DNA from: Neckera pumila
Taxonomy: Eukaryota; Streptophyta; Bryopsida; Hypnales; Neckeraceae
DNA length: 64,000 nt
Assembly: GCA_963969595.1 (NCBI GenBank)
Contig: OZ018411.1
Location: 10,294,501 to 10,358,500, forward strand
Direction of reading: 5' to 3'
Shown: positions 45,115-56,035 of the stretch, piece after piece
How positions within the stretch are numbered: position 1 is the first letter of the stretch
Layout of the letters: each line of letters begins with the position of its first letter
Made by a program: the position numbers and the translations under genes
The notes under the pieces: model-generated
The model's database searches: none
Told to the model about the DNA's origin: nothing
The model's input: only the letters and a program-made list of their open reading frames with translations

Positions 45115-47268
45115 TTAAACCCTAAAGTCCCATTGTCCTCTCAGGCAACAAAATGAATTTGTGGAAAGTTACTATGAGCTCATTTTCTGGTGAAACTTTT
45201 TCATAAGATAGAATAACATATGCGTGAATGCAAAAGACACTTAAAGCATTTTGTCACACCCTAGTTTTTGATTATTTTTTTTGGCCATAACTTTTGTGAT
45301 TTAGCTCCAATTGACTTCAAATTTATAGGAAAGCTACTCATAATCATTATACACCTTTTCCAATTTTTCAGGATCCTTCAAAAATAATTTAATGTTTTTA
45401 AACAACCTTGACAATTTCTCACAATGGGTGATTTATGGGGGTTTTGCACTTTTTTTAACCCAAAAAAATTAATTCTAAGTTGAAATCTAGAAAAAAATTG
45501 ATTTCTAGTAGACTTGTAGCTATTGCCCAAATGAATTTTAAAAATATTAATTTTATGTGGTGTCAAAAGAAATTATTGGGACTGTTCAAAAATAATAAAT
45601 TGTTTTCAAAAAAATCCTAAAAACTTGGGAAAGGTGTATAATGGTTATTAGTAGATTTCTTATAAATTTGAAGTCATTTGGAGCTAAAACACAAAAGTCA
45701 TGGCCAAATATAAAATCAAAAACTAGGGTACGACAAAACGCAACAAATAGTACAAGTGTTTTTTCCATTCAATTAAATTGGCTTTCTTGGAATACAATTT
45801 TTATTTTAATTAGTGCTTAGAGGGTATAAGTTATATCACAATAAGCCTAGAATTAAACTCATTAGGCAAAAAAATTTACAAAAACTTGAAATAAAAATTT
45901 TGAATTATTTTTCTTGTAGATTGTATTTTTATTTACATGAGATGCTTTGATCAATTCATTTGGATTTGTGATGTGAAAATTATAGAGCATCTTGTTTTAT
46001 AGGCAATCCAAGCACCTTTTTGAAAAATTAACATATATGATTTGTTTTTTAAAGCACTTTTTTACATTTTTTCAAAGCAAAAATTTCCACAAGCTTAGCT
46101 ATGATAGTTAGAACTATCTCACCATTTGTTTGTTTTAATTCCATCCTAGAACAATTAGTCATTTAATTTTTCAACTTCTTCTACTTTAAAATTGTTAAGT
46201 AGAAGAAGAGTGAAAAAATAAAACACTAATTGTTATTAAACCACTATTTATAGTTTTCCCTATTACTTCTATTTAATAACTTCTTCTATTTTCCTGCGTC
46301 CCAAAATGAATCCAAGGTTTCTAAATTTATCAATCCCAAATTAAATTTGACATTGGCTCTCCACAACTTGATGGAAAACATTTGAAGCTAGTTCAAACAC
46401 CCTAAAGTAAAAGAATTCACAGATGTCATGCTCTAAAGACTATATAGCAATTCAATCCTTACAAAAGGAATCAAACACAACTTCTAACCAATCAAAGGAG
46501 AAGAATTCATCCCAAAACTACTAATAAATATTTTGTTGACAATATCTTTGAGTTGAATCACAAGACATTGTTGAAATTGAATACAGAGGACATCAATGGA
46601 CATCATTGCATCAACATTGCTAAGAAGATGATCAAAATTAACACCACTAGAGCAGTTCCCAAAAGGACAAAAATATATCACTTTCGCCGCCTATTTTCAA
46701 CAAGTGCCACTTCATTGCTAACTTTCATTCTTTTACACCTAGTGGGCTTTAGTAGACACTACCAAAATTATGCAATTCCTTGAAAGTAGTAGGAGCAACT
46801 CATGCGTTAGTCTAGCCATTTTTAGGCAACCTCGGATTTATTTCGAGATAGAGGTAGTACTCTTAATAATTTTTCAAGGAATAAAAATCATGCTATTCTT
46901 TTAATTTATATATTTTTCTATACTTATTCTATACTTTCATCTCAATTTTTTATGATAAATTATTTTAATTCAAAATCTATAGTGCAGAATTTTTAAGTCT
47001 AGAAGATTCAAAGCCTCATAAATTAATTATTTTGCCATAGTACCCAAAAGCATGATTTCTTCACTTTCAACGCCTTATCTTGCAATTTATGTTTTCAAAG
47101 TGTCTAAAGATTGGTTCACATACTCTCATACTAGTCTATTGTCAAATCCTATGGTTAGCTATGCAAAAAAATCCTATGATTCTAAATTGTTTTTTGCTCT
47201 TTGTATTGAAAAATGGCAATTTTGAGACGGTTTTGACATTTAGAAGGCCTTTAGACTTTAGAAATTAA
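45115..47268. mobile_element. TTAA-ended family G composite with insertions
   Basis: The left end reads TTAAACCCTAAAGTCCCATT and the right end CTTTAGACTTTAGAAATTAA. At 2.15 kb this is much longer than the family norm, because it contains a palindromic element at 45246-45741 and other AT-rich sequence. Treating it as one element is an inference. Confidence 0.4.
45246..45741. repeat. Fold-back element, arms of about 150 bp
   Basis: The left arm (GCATTTTGTCACACCCTAG...) and right arm (...CTAGGGTACGACAAAACGC) are inverted, diverged copies across 45246-45400 and 45585-45741, with a spacer of about 185 bp. It is non-coding. Confidence 0.75.
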
Positions 47269-48303
47269 TGCTTTTTTTGGCATATAGGAACCATCTCAAC
47301 AGGTGGAAAATTGACATCCTATAGATGATTTGGAGTCCCTCATTTTTCATTTGTAAAACTCCAACTTAGCAATAGCTATGACTTTATAAGCTTGAGGCTC
47401 AAACTTTTTTGCTTAAGATTGTCACTTTTACCACTGTATGAAGTTGGATTCTAATCTTGTTTTATAATCAGTTTGGAGCCAAGTTTTTTCCATTTCATTC
47501 TATTATAATTCCATATTATAATGTATGTACCCAGCCTCCAAGTTGTTTTAACACACATTACACTTGTCTATAAAATAGGAGTTGCATATCCATAGTATTG
47601 TTTGTTTTTCATTCATTTTTCTTTTTAAATTAAAAAAATTAAAGTAGAAAAATATATCTTTCATTCCATCTTTAATTTATGGTTAAAATATTAAATTATT
47701 CTAATATATATTATAATTGATATAATTTTATTTCTACTTTAATTTTTAAAATATAAATAATTTGATTTTATATCAATTTTTTTGAATATGCAAAAAATAC
47801 CAAAAAATGCATTTATTTTCTTAAATTTTTTTTTAACTGTATATTTGTATATCAATTATACAAAGGATAATTTTAATTAGACAAAGGAATTTAACTTGAA
47901 GGTCTTTGTCAAGTGTGTTTTAAATGTAAAAAATGAAATAATTAATTAAAAAAATTGCACACTAATTTCCATTTTTAATTATATCTCTTGAAAAAATTAG
48001 AAATTAATTGGAATTTTTTTGCTAGTTTTAATTACAAAATGATAACAATGACAATTTTTAATGAAATAAATTGAAATTTTTCATAATAATAAACAATTCA
48101 TAGTTATGTAGTAAGATTAATAGTTGAGGATTAACATTCAAAGCCAATTTTATAGGCTAAATAGTATTTGACCATTTTGCACACGATGAAGTCAAATAAA
48201 ATATATGCACCTAGAATTGCACTTGAAATGAATATCCTAGGTACATTTCAAGTGAAAATTTGTGCACATCATGCACATCTCTGAAGGTGGGACCCCCCTA
48301 AAC
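47269..48303. other. AT-rich DNA, nothing recognised
   Basis: Very AT-rich, with many A/T runs. About 48190-48290 carries fragments resembling family B (GTGCACATC...CACATCTC). Confidence 0.4.
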
Positions 48304-48634
48304 TATTAGAGAAAAAATTAGCCCTCCAGAGTGCTGCTCCACGGACCCTTTAGTACCCTAAAATTTAGTTTTAAGGGGCAAGAAAATAGTTTTCCCCCTA
48401 TCTCCGAGCATCTGAAACTGTTGTGACAGTGGCAAAGGAACCCAAATTTTCAAATTAAAAATAAATAAAAAATAAAATAAAAATAAAAATCTCCAAAGTT
48501 TGACTGCTCCGACGAGCAGTTATACACTCTGATTGCTCACCAAGGGCCTTTTCTAAGTTGACAGGTCATGCATGGTATAGCATGGCATGTCAATTTAGAA
48601 CGGCCCTCCCAAGGGTTGATTTTTTTTTCTAATG
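48304..48634. mobile_element. MITE of the CATTAG group, copy K1
   Basis: The left end CTATTAGAGAAAAAATTAGCC and right end GGGTTGATTTTTTTTTCTAATG are inverted. The interior (GCTGCTCCACGGACCC; GTGGCAAAGGAACCC) matches 61783-62083. Confidence 0.6.
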
Positions 48635-48701
48635 CCGCCATTTCTTACAACTTTACCTAGTTACTATTACTAAAGTAGAAACACCCACACCCGGCAACCA
48701 T

Positions 48702-49562
48702 TTAACCCTAAAGGACCAAAGTTCCTCGAGAAACACTTGGAATTTTGAATAGGCTTGTGTGACCTCAAATTTTGTCCTAATTTTTTGAAGATAGGGAATC
48801 ACATTAGCGTTCTAAAAATATAATTTTTATTTCAATCAATTAAATTTTTATGCCATCTTAAGAAGAGTTCATTGAGTAAAACAAAAAAAATACCAAAAAA
48901 TGAATTTTTTTTCATTATTCATTTTTTAATACAGATTATCTTTTTATCTATATTTAAAGCTTTGATTCGTTCTATTTGGACTAATAATGAGAAAGTTATG
49001 GACAATCTCATTTTTCGGGCAATCTAAGCACTTTTTCAAAAAACAACTTGTAGAATTCATTTTTAAATGCAATTTCAAAAGAATTCTAATTTTTGTTTAA
49101 TAAGGGTGAAGTTTGTTTGCATAAACAATCTCACTATTCGAATTGTGGTATTTCAATTCCATCTTATTGAACTATTAACAATTTATATTTTGTTCAATCT
49201 CAAACCTACTTCTACTTAACAATTTTTTGATGTATGCAAATTAGACTCGGATATTCTGGAAAAAATTCTTGACTCTAAACTCAAATGTTTAACAAAAGAA
49301 TTCCACAAATGGCAGTCAAAGTCATCTGAAATTGCAGGCTAATATTCAAAAAAGTTATTTTTCTAACTGCAAATGTTAATATCTTCCAGTTTGTACGGTC
49401 AAGCTTCATGAAATTTTTACCACATGATTTAAGACAAGTGAAGTACAAGTCCGTATGGTTAGATTTTTATTAAATGTTTTTTTAGTTCTTAGGTGATCAC
49501 AATAGACATGGCAGTTTTCAATGGTTTTTGAGTAAAAAATGCCATGGTATTTTATGATTTAA
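48702..49562. mobile_element. TTAA-ended element, family G
   Basis: It begins TTAACCCTAAAGGACCAAAG, the cleanest terminus in the window. The right end has decayed to GGTATTTTATGATTTAA but keeps TTAA. The 861-bp interior matches 39326-40253 and 54795-55651. Confidence 0.6.
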
Positions 49563-49879
49563 GGATATTGCAACACATGATGAGTAGTATGAGGGGATGC
49601 ATATTTTTCCTCTATAGAAAGATAGGAAATATAGGGACTACAATTTTTCCATAATTTAACTTCCAAAATTGAAATTACTATGTCTTTAGGGTCCATAGCC
49701 AATGTCTAGAGTCTTCTAGTTTTGATTATTCAAGAACTACTTTCCTGTTCATTACTTCCTACTTTCTTACTCACTATTTTGGGACATGTTTCATCACCTT
49801 ATTAGTCCCAACCAAAAAATACATTCCAAGCTTCGATTGTTGGGTATGAGATCCCAATCAAATATAAGCGTTTCTACCT
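49563..49879. mobile_element. Family A MITE, left-truncated
   Basis: It ends GCGTTTCTACCT followed by TA and matches family A (GATAGGAAATATAGGGACTAC, TTCCTACTTTCTTACTCAC). The left terminus is missing where it abuts the family G element. Confidence 0.6.
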
Positions 49880-49892
49880 TAGGCTAGTTCAA

Positions 49893-50444
49893 TTTTTGTA
49901 GATTTTCTTGTTTGCAAGTGAAAAGAAGTTTCAATGCACCAAAGAACACAACAATTGGATACCACATGCAATAGTTACAAAAGGTCAAAGTTTTTTTTTT
50001 AAATAGATATTCTAAAATGGTTTCTTCCTCTTAAGTATATATTGATTTTGGAAATGTACCGGGAGTGATGATGATGGCGGGTTTAAACAGGGTGTAAGAG
50101 CATCTCTTGCAGCCCTCCAAACAATTTGTTCCTTCAATCGAGATCTGTCTAATTTAAAGGAGATGGCCACCTGAATCCCCAACAATACAACTCACTAAAT
50201 ATACTTCCAACCAATTACAACTCACAGATCTTGCAAAAGCAATAAGTAAGCTATGACAATTGCTAATTCCAAGAGAAAATATAGCATGTAGTGACCGTAA
50301 AGATCTCCTTCAAATATGGATTATTTGATGTGTGAAAGTAAAGGTCGAGCCTGACAAACACTACAATTGATTGCTTACCATCCAAAAATTAGAGGAGAGG
50401 GCATACTTGGAGGGCTGCAGGAGACATTCTAACTTACCCACCTT
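49893..50444. mobile_element. Family B MITE split by a later MITE
   Basis: The left part to 50094 follows the family B interior (CACCAAAGAACACA, ATATTGATTTTGG), and the right end TACCCACCT lies at about 50436-50444. The gap is filled by the element at 50095-50433. Confidence 0.5.
50095..50433. mobile_element. Nested MITE with GCAGCCCTCCAA termini
   Basis: The left end TAAGAGCATCTCTTGCAGCC and right end GGCTGCAGGAGACATTCTAAC-like are inverted over about 27 bp. It is non-coding and about 340 bp long. Confidence 0.6.
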
Positions 50445-51038
50445 AACCTTAGAAGGATGCTGCAGACACTAATTGCCCGATGGATGACAGAGAATCCCTC
50501 TATGTAGGACAGAAGTGCAAATGTTCATCCTTGGAATTTTTTGTGTGATAATGAATGGTCTTGCTCAGACAGTAGTTTGATCTCCAATGAGTGCTGTTAA
50601 GTTTTCTCTATGCAAAACCAGAACAGTTGATTTCCACGGTGATCGATCAGCCCGTCCTTCTAGGGATAATAGAGCTGTCAACTCAACGGTTGCACATCCT
50701 CAATCCTCAGAAGCAAAACGCAACTTTATTCAAAAAAATCAAAAACAAAAAACAAAAAACAAGAAAAAACGCAACTTTATTACCACATGACACAAAGAGC
50801 ATTCATTCATTCAGCATTTCCATCTTGATTTGTTCTGCTCCTTATCCATGACCCCGACTTAAAACCTCCCCGCATCAATCAATCTCTCAAGTCTCAAGGA
50901 CCAAGTGATCGAAGCCAGCAATGAGTGAATCAGCATGATCCCACCTTGGGCATGCATTAACTTCCATTGCCGGGCGAGTAATCCTATTCTGGAATTCATT
51001 CATGATTGTCCGTGATTCAGTTCAATCCTCGTCCTTGA
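50445..51038. other. Intergenic, GC-richer, no gene supported
   Basis: Two overlapping ORFs at 50587-50851 end in low-complexity Lys/Asn codons from A-rich runs and lack any domain. No start or splice support was found. Confidence 0.4.
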
Positions 51039-52257
51039 GTACATCGAACAATCAATACAGTAATCTCGTTCAGTCAGAGTGACAGATAGAATGAAAGAAT
51101 GTGATTATGTGTGCTTCCCAGTAATCTCGTTCAATCGACAGAATGGCAGATGGAATGAAAGAATTTGATTATGCCGTGTGCTTCCCCGGCCGTGCCAGGC
51201 TAGCTACCTGTGGCTGGTTGTAACTTATCATTCTGTTTCCTGGCAATGAAACCCCGTTTCAGTAATTTGTTTCGAAAAAAGAAACTTAAGCATGTGATTG
51301 TCCGTTTCATTTGTTTCAAAGCAAGAAAAAGAAAAAAAGAATGCGATTGATTACTATCTTGTATCTTGTAAGTTGTAACGAATTGCTCAGTAAGTTAATG
51401 AATGATACGGTACGTAGCTAGTACTCGAATGGGTGAATCAGCGACAGCAAGTGGTGTAAACTGTAAACCATCGATCCACGGTACATCGAACAGGTAATCA
51501 ATACAGTAATCTCGTTCGATCAGTCGACAGAATGACAGATGGAATGAATGACAGATGGATAGAATGTGATTATGCATTGTGCTTCCCCGTGCCAGGCTAG
51601 CTACGTACCTGTGGCTGGTTGTAACTTATCATTCTGTTTCTTGGCAATGAAATCCCGTTTCAGTACTTTGTTTCAGAAAAAGAAAGGCATGCACGTGATT
51701 ATCCGTTTCATTTGTTTCAAAAAAGGAAAAGAAAAAAAGAATGTGATTACTGTCTTGTGCATTTGTTATAAGTTGTAACCAATTGCACAGTAGTGTAATG
51801 ATTCAAACGGTATTACTCGAATGGGTGATTCAGCGACAGCAAGTACTAGACAGTGGTGTAAACTGCAAACCTTCGATCTACGGTACATCCAACAGGCAAT
51901 CAATACAGTAATCTCGTTCAGTCGACAGAATGGCAGATTGACTGAAAGAATGTGATCATGCCGTGTGCTTCCTCGGCCGTGCCAAGCTAGCTACGTACCT
52001 GTGTCTGGTTGTAACTTATCATTCTGTTTCTTGTCAATGAAATCCCATTTCAGTACTTGGTTTCAGAAGAGAAAAGCAGGCACGTGATTATCCGTTTCAT
52101 TTGTTTCAAAAATAGGATGGGATTACTGTCTTGTGCATGTGTTGTAAGTTATAACCGATTGCACAGTAAGTAAGTTAATGAATGAAACCGTCGTACTCGA
52201 ATGGGGGATTCAGCGCCAGCAAGTGGTGTCCGTAAACTGTAAATCATCGATCCACGG
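51039..52257. repeat. Three-copy tandem repeat of 374-442 bp
   Basis: Units begin GTACATCGAACA at 51039, GTACATCGAACAGG at 51481 and GTACATCCAACAGG at 51883. Each holds CAATACAGTAATCTCGTTC, GTGCCAGGCTAGCTAC (or close), TTATCATTCTGTTTC and GTAAACTGTAAACC-like text. The first unit is longer because CAGTAATCTCGTTCA is itself duplicated (about 51058 and 51119). Identity is high, so this is a young array. Confidence 0.9.
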
Positions 52258-52668
52258 TGCATGCACGCACGTACAGGCTTTGGGTTGCCAGACAGATCGA
52301 CATATAACTTAAGTGCAGGCAGTACGTGTTAGCTATCTGTGTTACTCAAGTGGCCATCGATCGAACCATTCAGTTCGATCATTCGGAAGCATGCATGCAG
52401 CAGGATTGGGTCTGTGACTCTAGCTGTGAGTGGTTCCAAAAAACTGAGTGCAGCTAGAAATGCACTCGGAGATTCTAGCTATTCTATTCTTGAGACGGGC
52501 AGATCGAAGCTAGCGCGGCACAACTAAGTTTAGTGCATCAGTTCATCTCGATCGATCGAGTCGCTCGATCAATGACACCGCGGCTCAGTACTGTGCGTGC
52601 AGCGTGCCAGCCGAATCCTTCCGTGCACAGTTGCAGCACTGGTGGAATTATAAGGGCCGGTTCGCATG
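52258..52668. other. Palindrome-rich GC-higher segment
   Basis: This stretch has many short self-complementary words (GCATGCATGC, CGATCGATCG, AGCTAGC) and higher GC than its surroundings. No ORF, RNA gene or TE terminus was recognised in it. Confidence 0.4.
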
Positions 52669-53111
52669 CAGCACTACAACAGAAAGCAGTGATTGCAACA
52701 CACTAGCAATGCATTTGCAATGGTTTTGCAATGAAAGAATGTGTTACGGAACTTAGTTTGGAAATAAAAAAGAAATAATTTGGAAATAAAAACCGTTGCA
52801 AAGTTGTGATTAATTCAATATAAAAGTCTTGGACAAAGAATCACTTGTATTGTATTGCTAAACTGTTGCAAATTCATAAAACTAAAAATTCAAAATCATG
52901 AAAAAAACGTAGTTGTTGTGTATAGAAGTCATTGCAAAATCATTGCAAAGTCATTGCAAAGTCATTGCAAAACCATTGTAAAATCATTAAAATTTAAAAT
53001 AAAAAACAATTTGCCCAAGCAGACCCCCCCCCCCCGGGCAGCCCAACCGAACACCCCCTCCAGCAGACCGGCAGACCAACCAACCAACCCGGGCAGCCTA
53101 ATTACCCCCCC

Positions 53112-53182
53112 ACACTCAAGGATCAAACCTTGCACTTCATGCGTGAGGTGCAAGGTTTGATAACCACTACACCATCTGAAAT
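53112..53182 (-). pseudogene. tRNA-Val(CAC)-like sequence (SINE head or tRNA pseudogene)
   Basis: On the minus strand, GATGGTGTAGTGGTTATCA matches the D-arm/A-box of plant tRNA-Val. CCTCACGCATGAAG contains a CAC anticodon-like loop. GGTTTGATCC matches the T-arm/B-box. Stems are not those of a functional tRNA: the D-arm-to-anticodon part pairs with the T-arm side (ATCAAACCTTGCAC inverted with GTGCAAGGTTTGAT). I read it as a tRNA-derived pol III promoter piece, as in SINEs. Confidence 0.55.
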
Positions 53183-53274
53183 TACTAGAGACTTTAAAGT
53201 TATACAATTTTTATTTACTTGATTTATGTTTCCCAATAGTTGTAAAACCAGCAGACTTTGGAGGTCATTTTGGG

Positions 53275-53573
53275 GTAGTAGAATTTTTTTTTTGTAAAAC
53301 TTTGGATTAAGAAAAGTTGAGAAGTAAAGTAATCTTACATCTCCAAAAAAACATTTCAAATTTCAAATCTCCAATCAAAAGTTATGGACAAAATTCAAAG
53401 AGGTGTTTAAAAATGTTAAAGAAAATGTTCATTCCAACCTCTCTCTGAAGTTTGTTCATAACTTTTGATTGGCAACTTGAAATATCAAACGAATTTTTTG
53501 TGGTGAAATTTAATTTAATTTCCCAACTTATCCTAATTCATAGAATTTTGAAAAAAGTTTTTCTAGTATGCCA
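53275..53573. repeat. Fold-back family I copy inside the CACTA element
   Basis: It matches 13971-14265 (AATCAAAAGTTATGGAC and its inverse CATAACTTTTGATTGG) and starts and ends with TAGTAGAA and TTCTAGTA. It probably inserted into the CACTA element. Confidence 0.65.
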
Positions 53574-53639
53574 AAATGGCCACCAAAGTTTGCTGAGACT
53601 AAAAGTTAGTGAATTATGAATCCATTGCAAAACCATTGC

Positions 53640-53812
53640 AAACACAATGCAATACTATAATTTAAAGCATTGCAAAATTGATGAAACAAACTTGCGTGCA
53701 AGACAAAACCATTGCAAACACAATGCAATACTATAATTTAAAGCATTGCAAAATTGATGAAACAAACTTGCGTGCAAGACAAAACCATTGCAAACACAAT
53801 GCAATACTTTAT
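53640..53812. repeat. 77-bp tandem repeat in the CACTA subterminal region
   Basis: AAACCATTGCAAACACAATG followed by CAATACTATAATTTAAAGC recurs exactly, starting near 53630 and 53707, with a third diverged start near 53783. These are amplified subterminal motifs. Confidence 0.85.
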
Positions 53813-54027
53813 ATTAAACCATTGCAAAGTCATTGAAACAAAATTTGTGGGCATTGCAAAACCATTGCAAATGCTGCGTTCTCTTGTTTTCCTAAAACCA
53901 TTGCAAACACAATGCAATACTTCATATTAAATCATTGCAAAGACATTGAAACAAAATTTGTGGGCATTGCAAAACCATTGCAAAAAATATTGCAAACACT
54001 GCATTCTGCCATTCTCTTGTAGTGCAG

Positions 54028-54460
54028 GTCCAAACTCGGAGATGGAGCTCCAAGCGTCGAGCTCCAAGGTCCGGTGACTCTGGTCCATGACACATCAATG
54101 CGCACCGGTTCTCAAATGAGAAATTCTGCTTTCTTTTGTAACATTTGGAATTTAGTGGCATGTGGCAACCAATGAATGAGGCAAGCCACAAAAGCAAGTC
54201 TTGGAATAGGTGAGACAAAGACACAAAAGGAGAAAAATTCTTAGAAAAATAGTAAGTCAGGTTGATGGAAACTGGAGAGTGGGCTTGAAGATCCTACATT
54301 CAAGGACGGAAGCGAATGGAAAGAACTAGAGCTCGATATCGGAAATCAAGTTGTGACTGAGCGTTTATGTGAACACAATGTACCCTGTTGAAGAGGGGGT
54401 TGAGTCTCTGCATGCGAACATATCCTAAGCGGTGGGTGCACATTCTGCGTAAAACCGCCA
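54028..54460. other. Intergenic, no feature seen
   Basis: This is the right flank of the CACTA element. The sequence is more balanced in composition, but no coding exon was recognised. Confidence 0.4.
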
Positions 54461-54469
54461 CATTGTCAC

Positions 54470-56035
54470 TTAGTGTACCAAGTACGATCCAAGTGAAAAT
54501 GGCATTTTTGCATTTCCAATGAAAGAAATTTCACTACTACCAGCTTAAACACCCTCTTGAGGGCTGAAAAATTGTTTTTTTTTATCATGAAATTATTGGC
54601 ACCAAATCATCTCTATGTTAATAATATGTGGGCCAAATTTTAAAGTCAAAATATTCACTTAAAAAGAGATATTCAAAATCTACCAACATGTGTAGTTGTG
54701 GGAAACAATTTGACTACTACCAACTTTAATACTATCCCAAAGATTGACAAATTGTTTATTTAACATAAATTTTTGGCATGAGATCACCTCTATATTAACC
54801 TCTAAAAGCCCAAGTGTCCCCTTGGGGCACACTTGGTACTTTGGGCAAGCTCATGTGACCTCAATTTTTCTCATGATTTTCTGAAACTTTTTTGGGAGAT
54901 AGGAAATCACATTAGCTTCGCGGGAATATAAATTTCAGCAAATTCCAACTTATCCTCCAAAAGTTATGAGGGATTGAATAAAAATTTCAGTTCAAGAATC
55001 TGCTGCCCCTGCCTTTGACTCCCAAAGGCTAGCAAAGGTGGCAAGAGAGGCTATTGTTGTGCCTATTAGGAGGTCACACTAGGCTTTATGAGCTTGTAGA
55101 TGTTAGAGTTTTTGACATTTTTCCAATTTTTTTTTCCTACTTTTGAAGTACAAAGTGCATCTTTCAATCCACCGTTCAGATTTTCTAGATCAAAAAATGT
55201 ATGATGGGAAAAATTATTTGAAAATGGCCTAGTGTATTGTCATTTCTTGGGACATAGTGGCAAATTTTAATTTTTTTGAATGTTGGAATTGTCTTGGATT
55301 GCCTTGAAAATTGGCATGCACATGCCTAACATGTTTTCCCATAAAAAAAAAATTTAATTGGAGGTCTGTAGTGGAAAAAAATTCAGCAAATGGCAGTCAA
55401 AGGCATCTAAAATTTTTGGGCACAGTGGAAAAAAAAAAGAAAAAAAAAAGACTTTGAATGCAAATATCTTGCAATCTGTACGGTCAAACCTCACAAAAAA
55501 TTTGTCACATATTCTCACATATATTAACTACAAGATCCTATGGTGACATTCCCAAAAAATCAATTTTTCAAACTTTTTTGATGAATGTTCTAAAAATGGC
55601 AGTTTTGGGTGTTTTTTGAGGTAGAAAAGGCCTTGGGCTCTTTGGGGTTAATAACATATGTTTTGAAATTTTAAGGTCAAAAGATTCACATACAAAAAGG
55701 TATTTTAATTCTACCAACATGTGTAGTTGTGAAAATGATTTTTTACATCCGTGTGAAACTTTACCCATAAAATTAATTGACACAATCCCAAGGGCTGAAA
55801 AAATCATTCGCAACTACACATGTTGGTTTAATTAGAATATCTTTATTGTGTAAATCTTTTCACCTTGAAAATTCAAAACACATATTATTAACATAGAAAT
55901 AATTTCACAAAAAGAAAATTCATGATAAATAAATAAATTTTCAACCCTCAAGAGGGTGTTAAAGTTGGCAGTAGTAAACTTTCTTTCCCTAGGACTACAA
56001 AAATGCCATTTTCACTTAGACCTGATTGTACATCT
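54470..56035. repeat. Large fold-back repeat with internal tandem copies
   Basis: AAGTGAAAATGGCATTTTTG at about 54490 is inverted with CAAAAATGCCATTTTCACTT at about 56000. Intervening segments (CTACCAACATGTGTAGTTGTG at about 54680 and 55717; inverted CAACTACACATGTTGG at 55812) show two direct copies plus an inverted one. A family G element is nested at 54795-55651. Confidence 0.7.
54795..55651. mobile_element. TTAA-ended family G with paralogous empty site
   Basis: It begins TTAACCTCTAAAAGCCCAAG and ends CTTGGGCTCTTTGGGGTTAA, inverted termini of about 14 bp. The host repeat reads CATCTCTATG-TTAA-TAATATG at 54613-54630 with a single TTAA, and CACCTCTATA-TTAA-element-TTAA-TAACATATG here. Insertion therefore duplicated TTAA exactly, as piggyBac transposases do. 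Confidence 0.8.

Larger units (their letters stand above)
52672..54024. mobile_element. Non-autonomous CACTA (En/Spm-type) transposon
   Basis: The element starts CACTACAACAGAA and ends TTCTCTTGTAGTG, so both ends show the CACTA terminus in a 13-bp imperfect TIR. It is flanked by CAG at 52669-52671 and 54025-54027, the 3-bp target duplication expected of this superfamily. Subterminal regions carry more than a dozen copies of CATTGCAAA or its complement, like the transposase-binding repeats of En/Spm. It encodes no transposase. It carries a tRNA-like sequence and a fold-back element. Confidence 0.85.

Noticed and set aside
50587..50851. Two overlapping ORFs of 67 and 86 codons
   Set aside because: They run into A-rich low-complexity sequence (Lys/Asn codons) and have no recognisable domain.
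53026..53036. Poly-C run as a regulatory or structural site
   Set aside because: It is a simple homopolymer inside the GC-rich part of the CACTA cargo and does not form four tracts for a quadruplex.
53630..54000. Regularly spaced CATTGCAAA repeats resembling a CRISPR array
   Set aside because: Spacing is irregular, the repeats occur in both orientations, and they lie within the ends of a CACTA transposon. The genome is eukaryotic.
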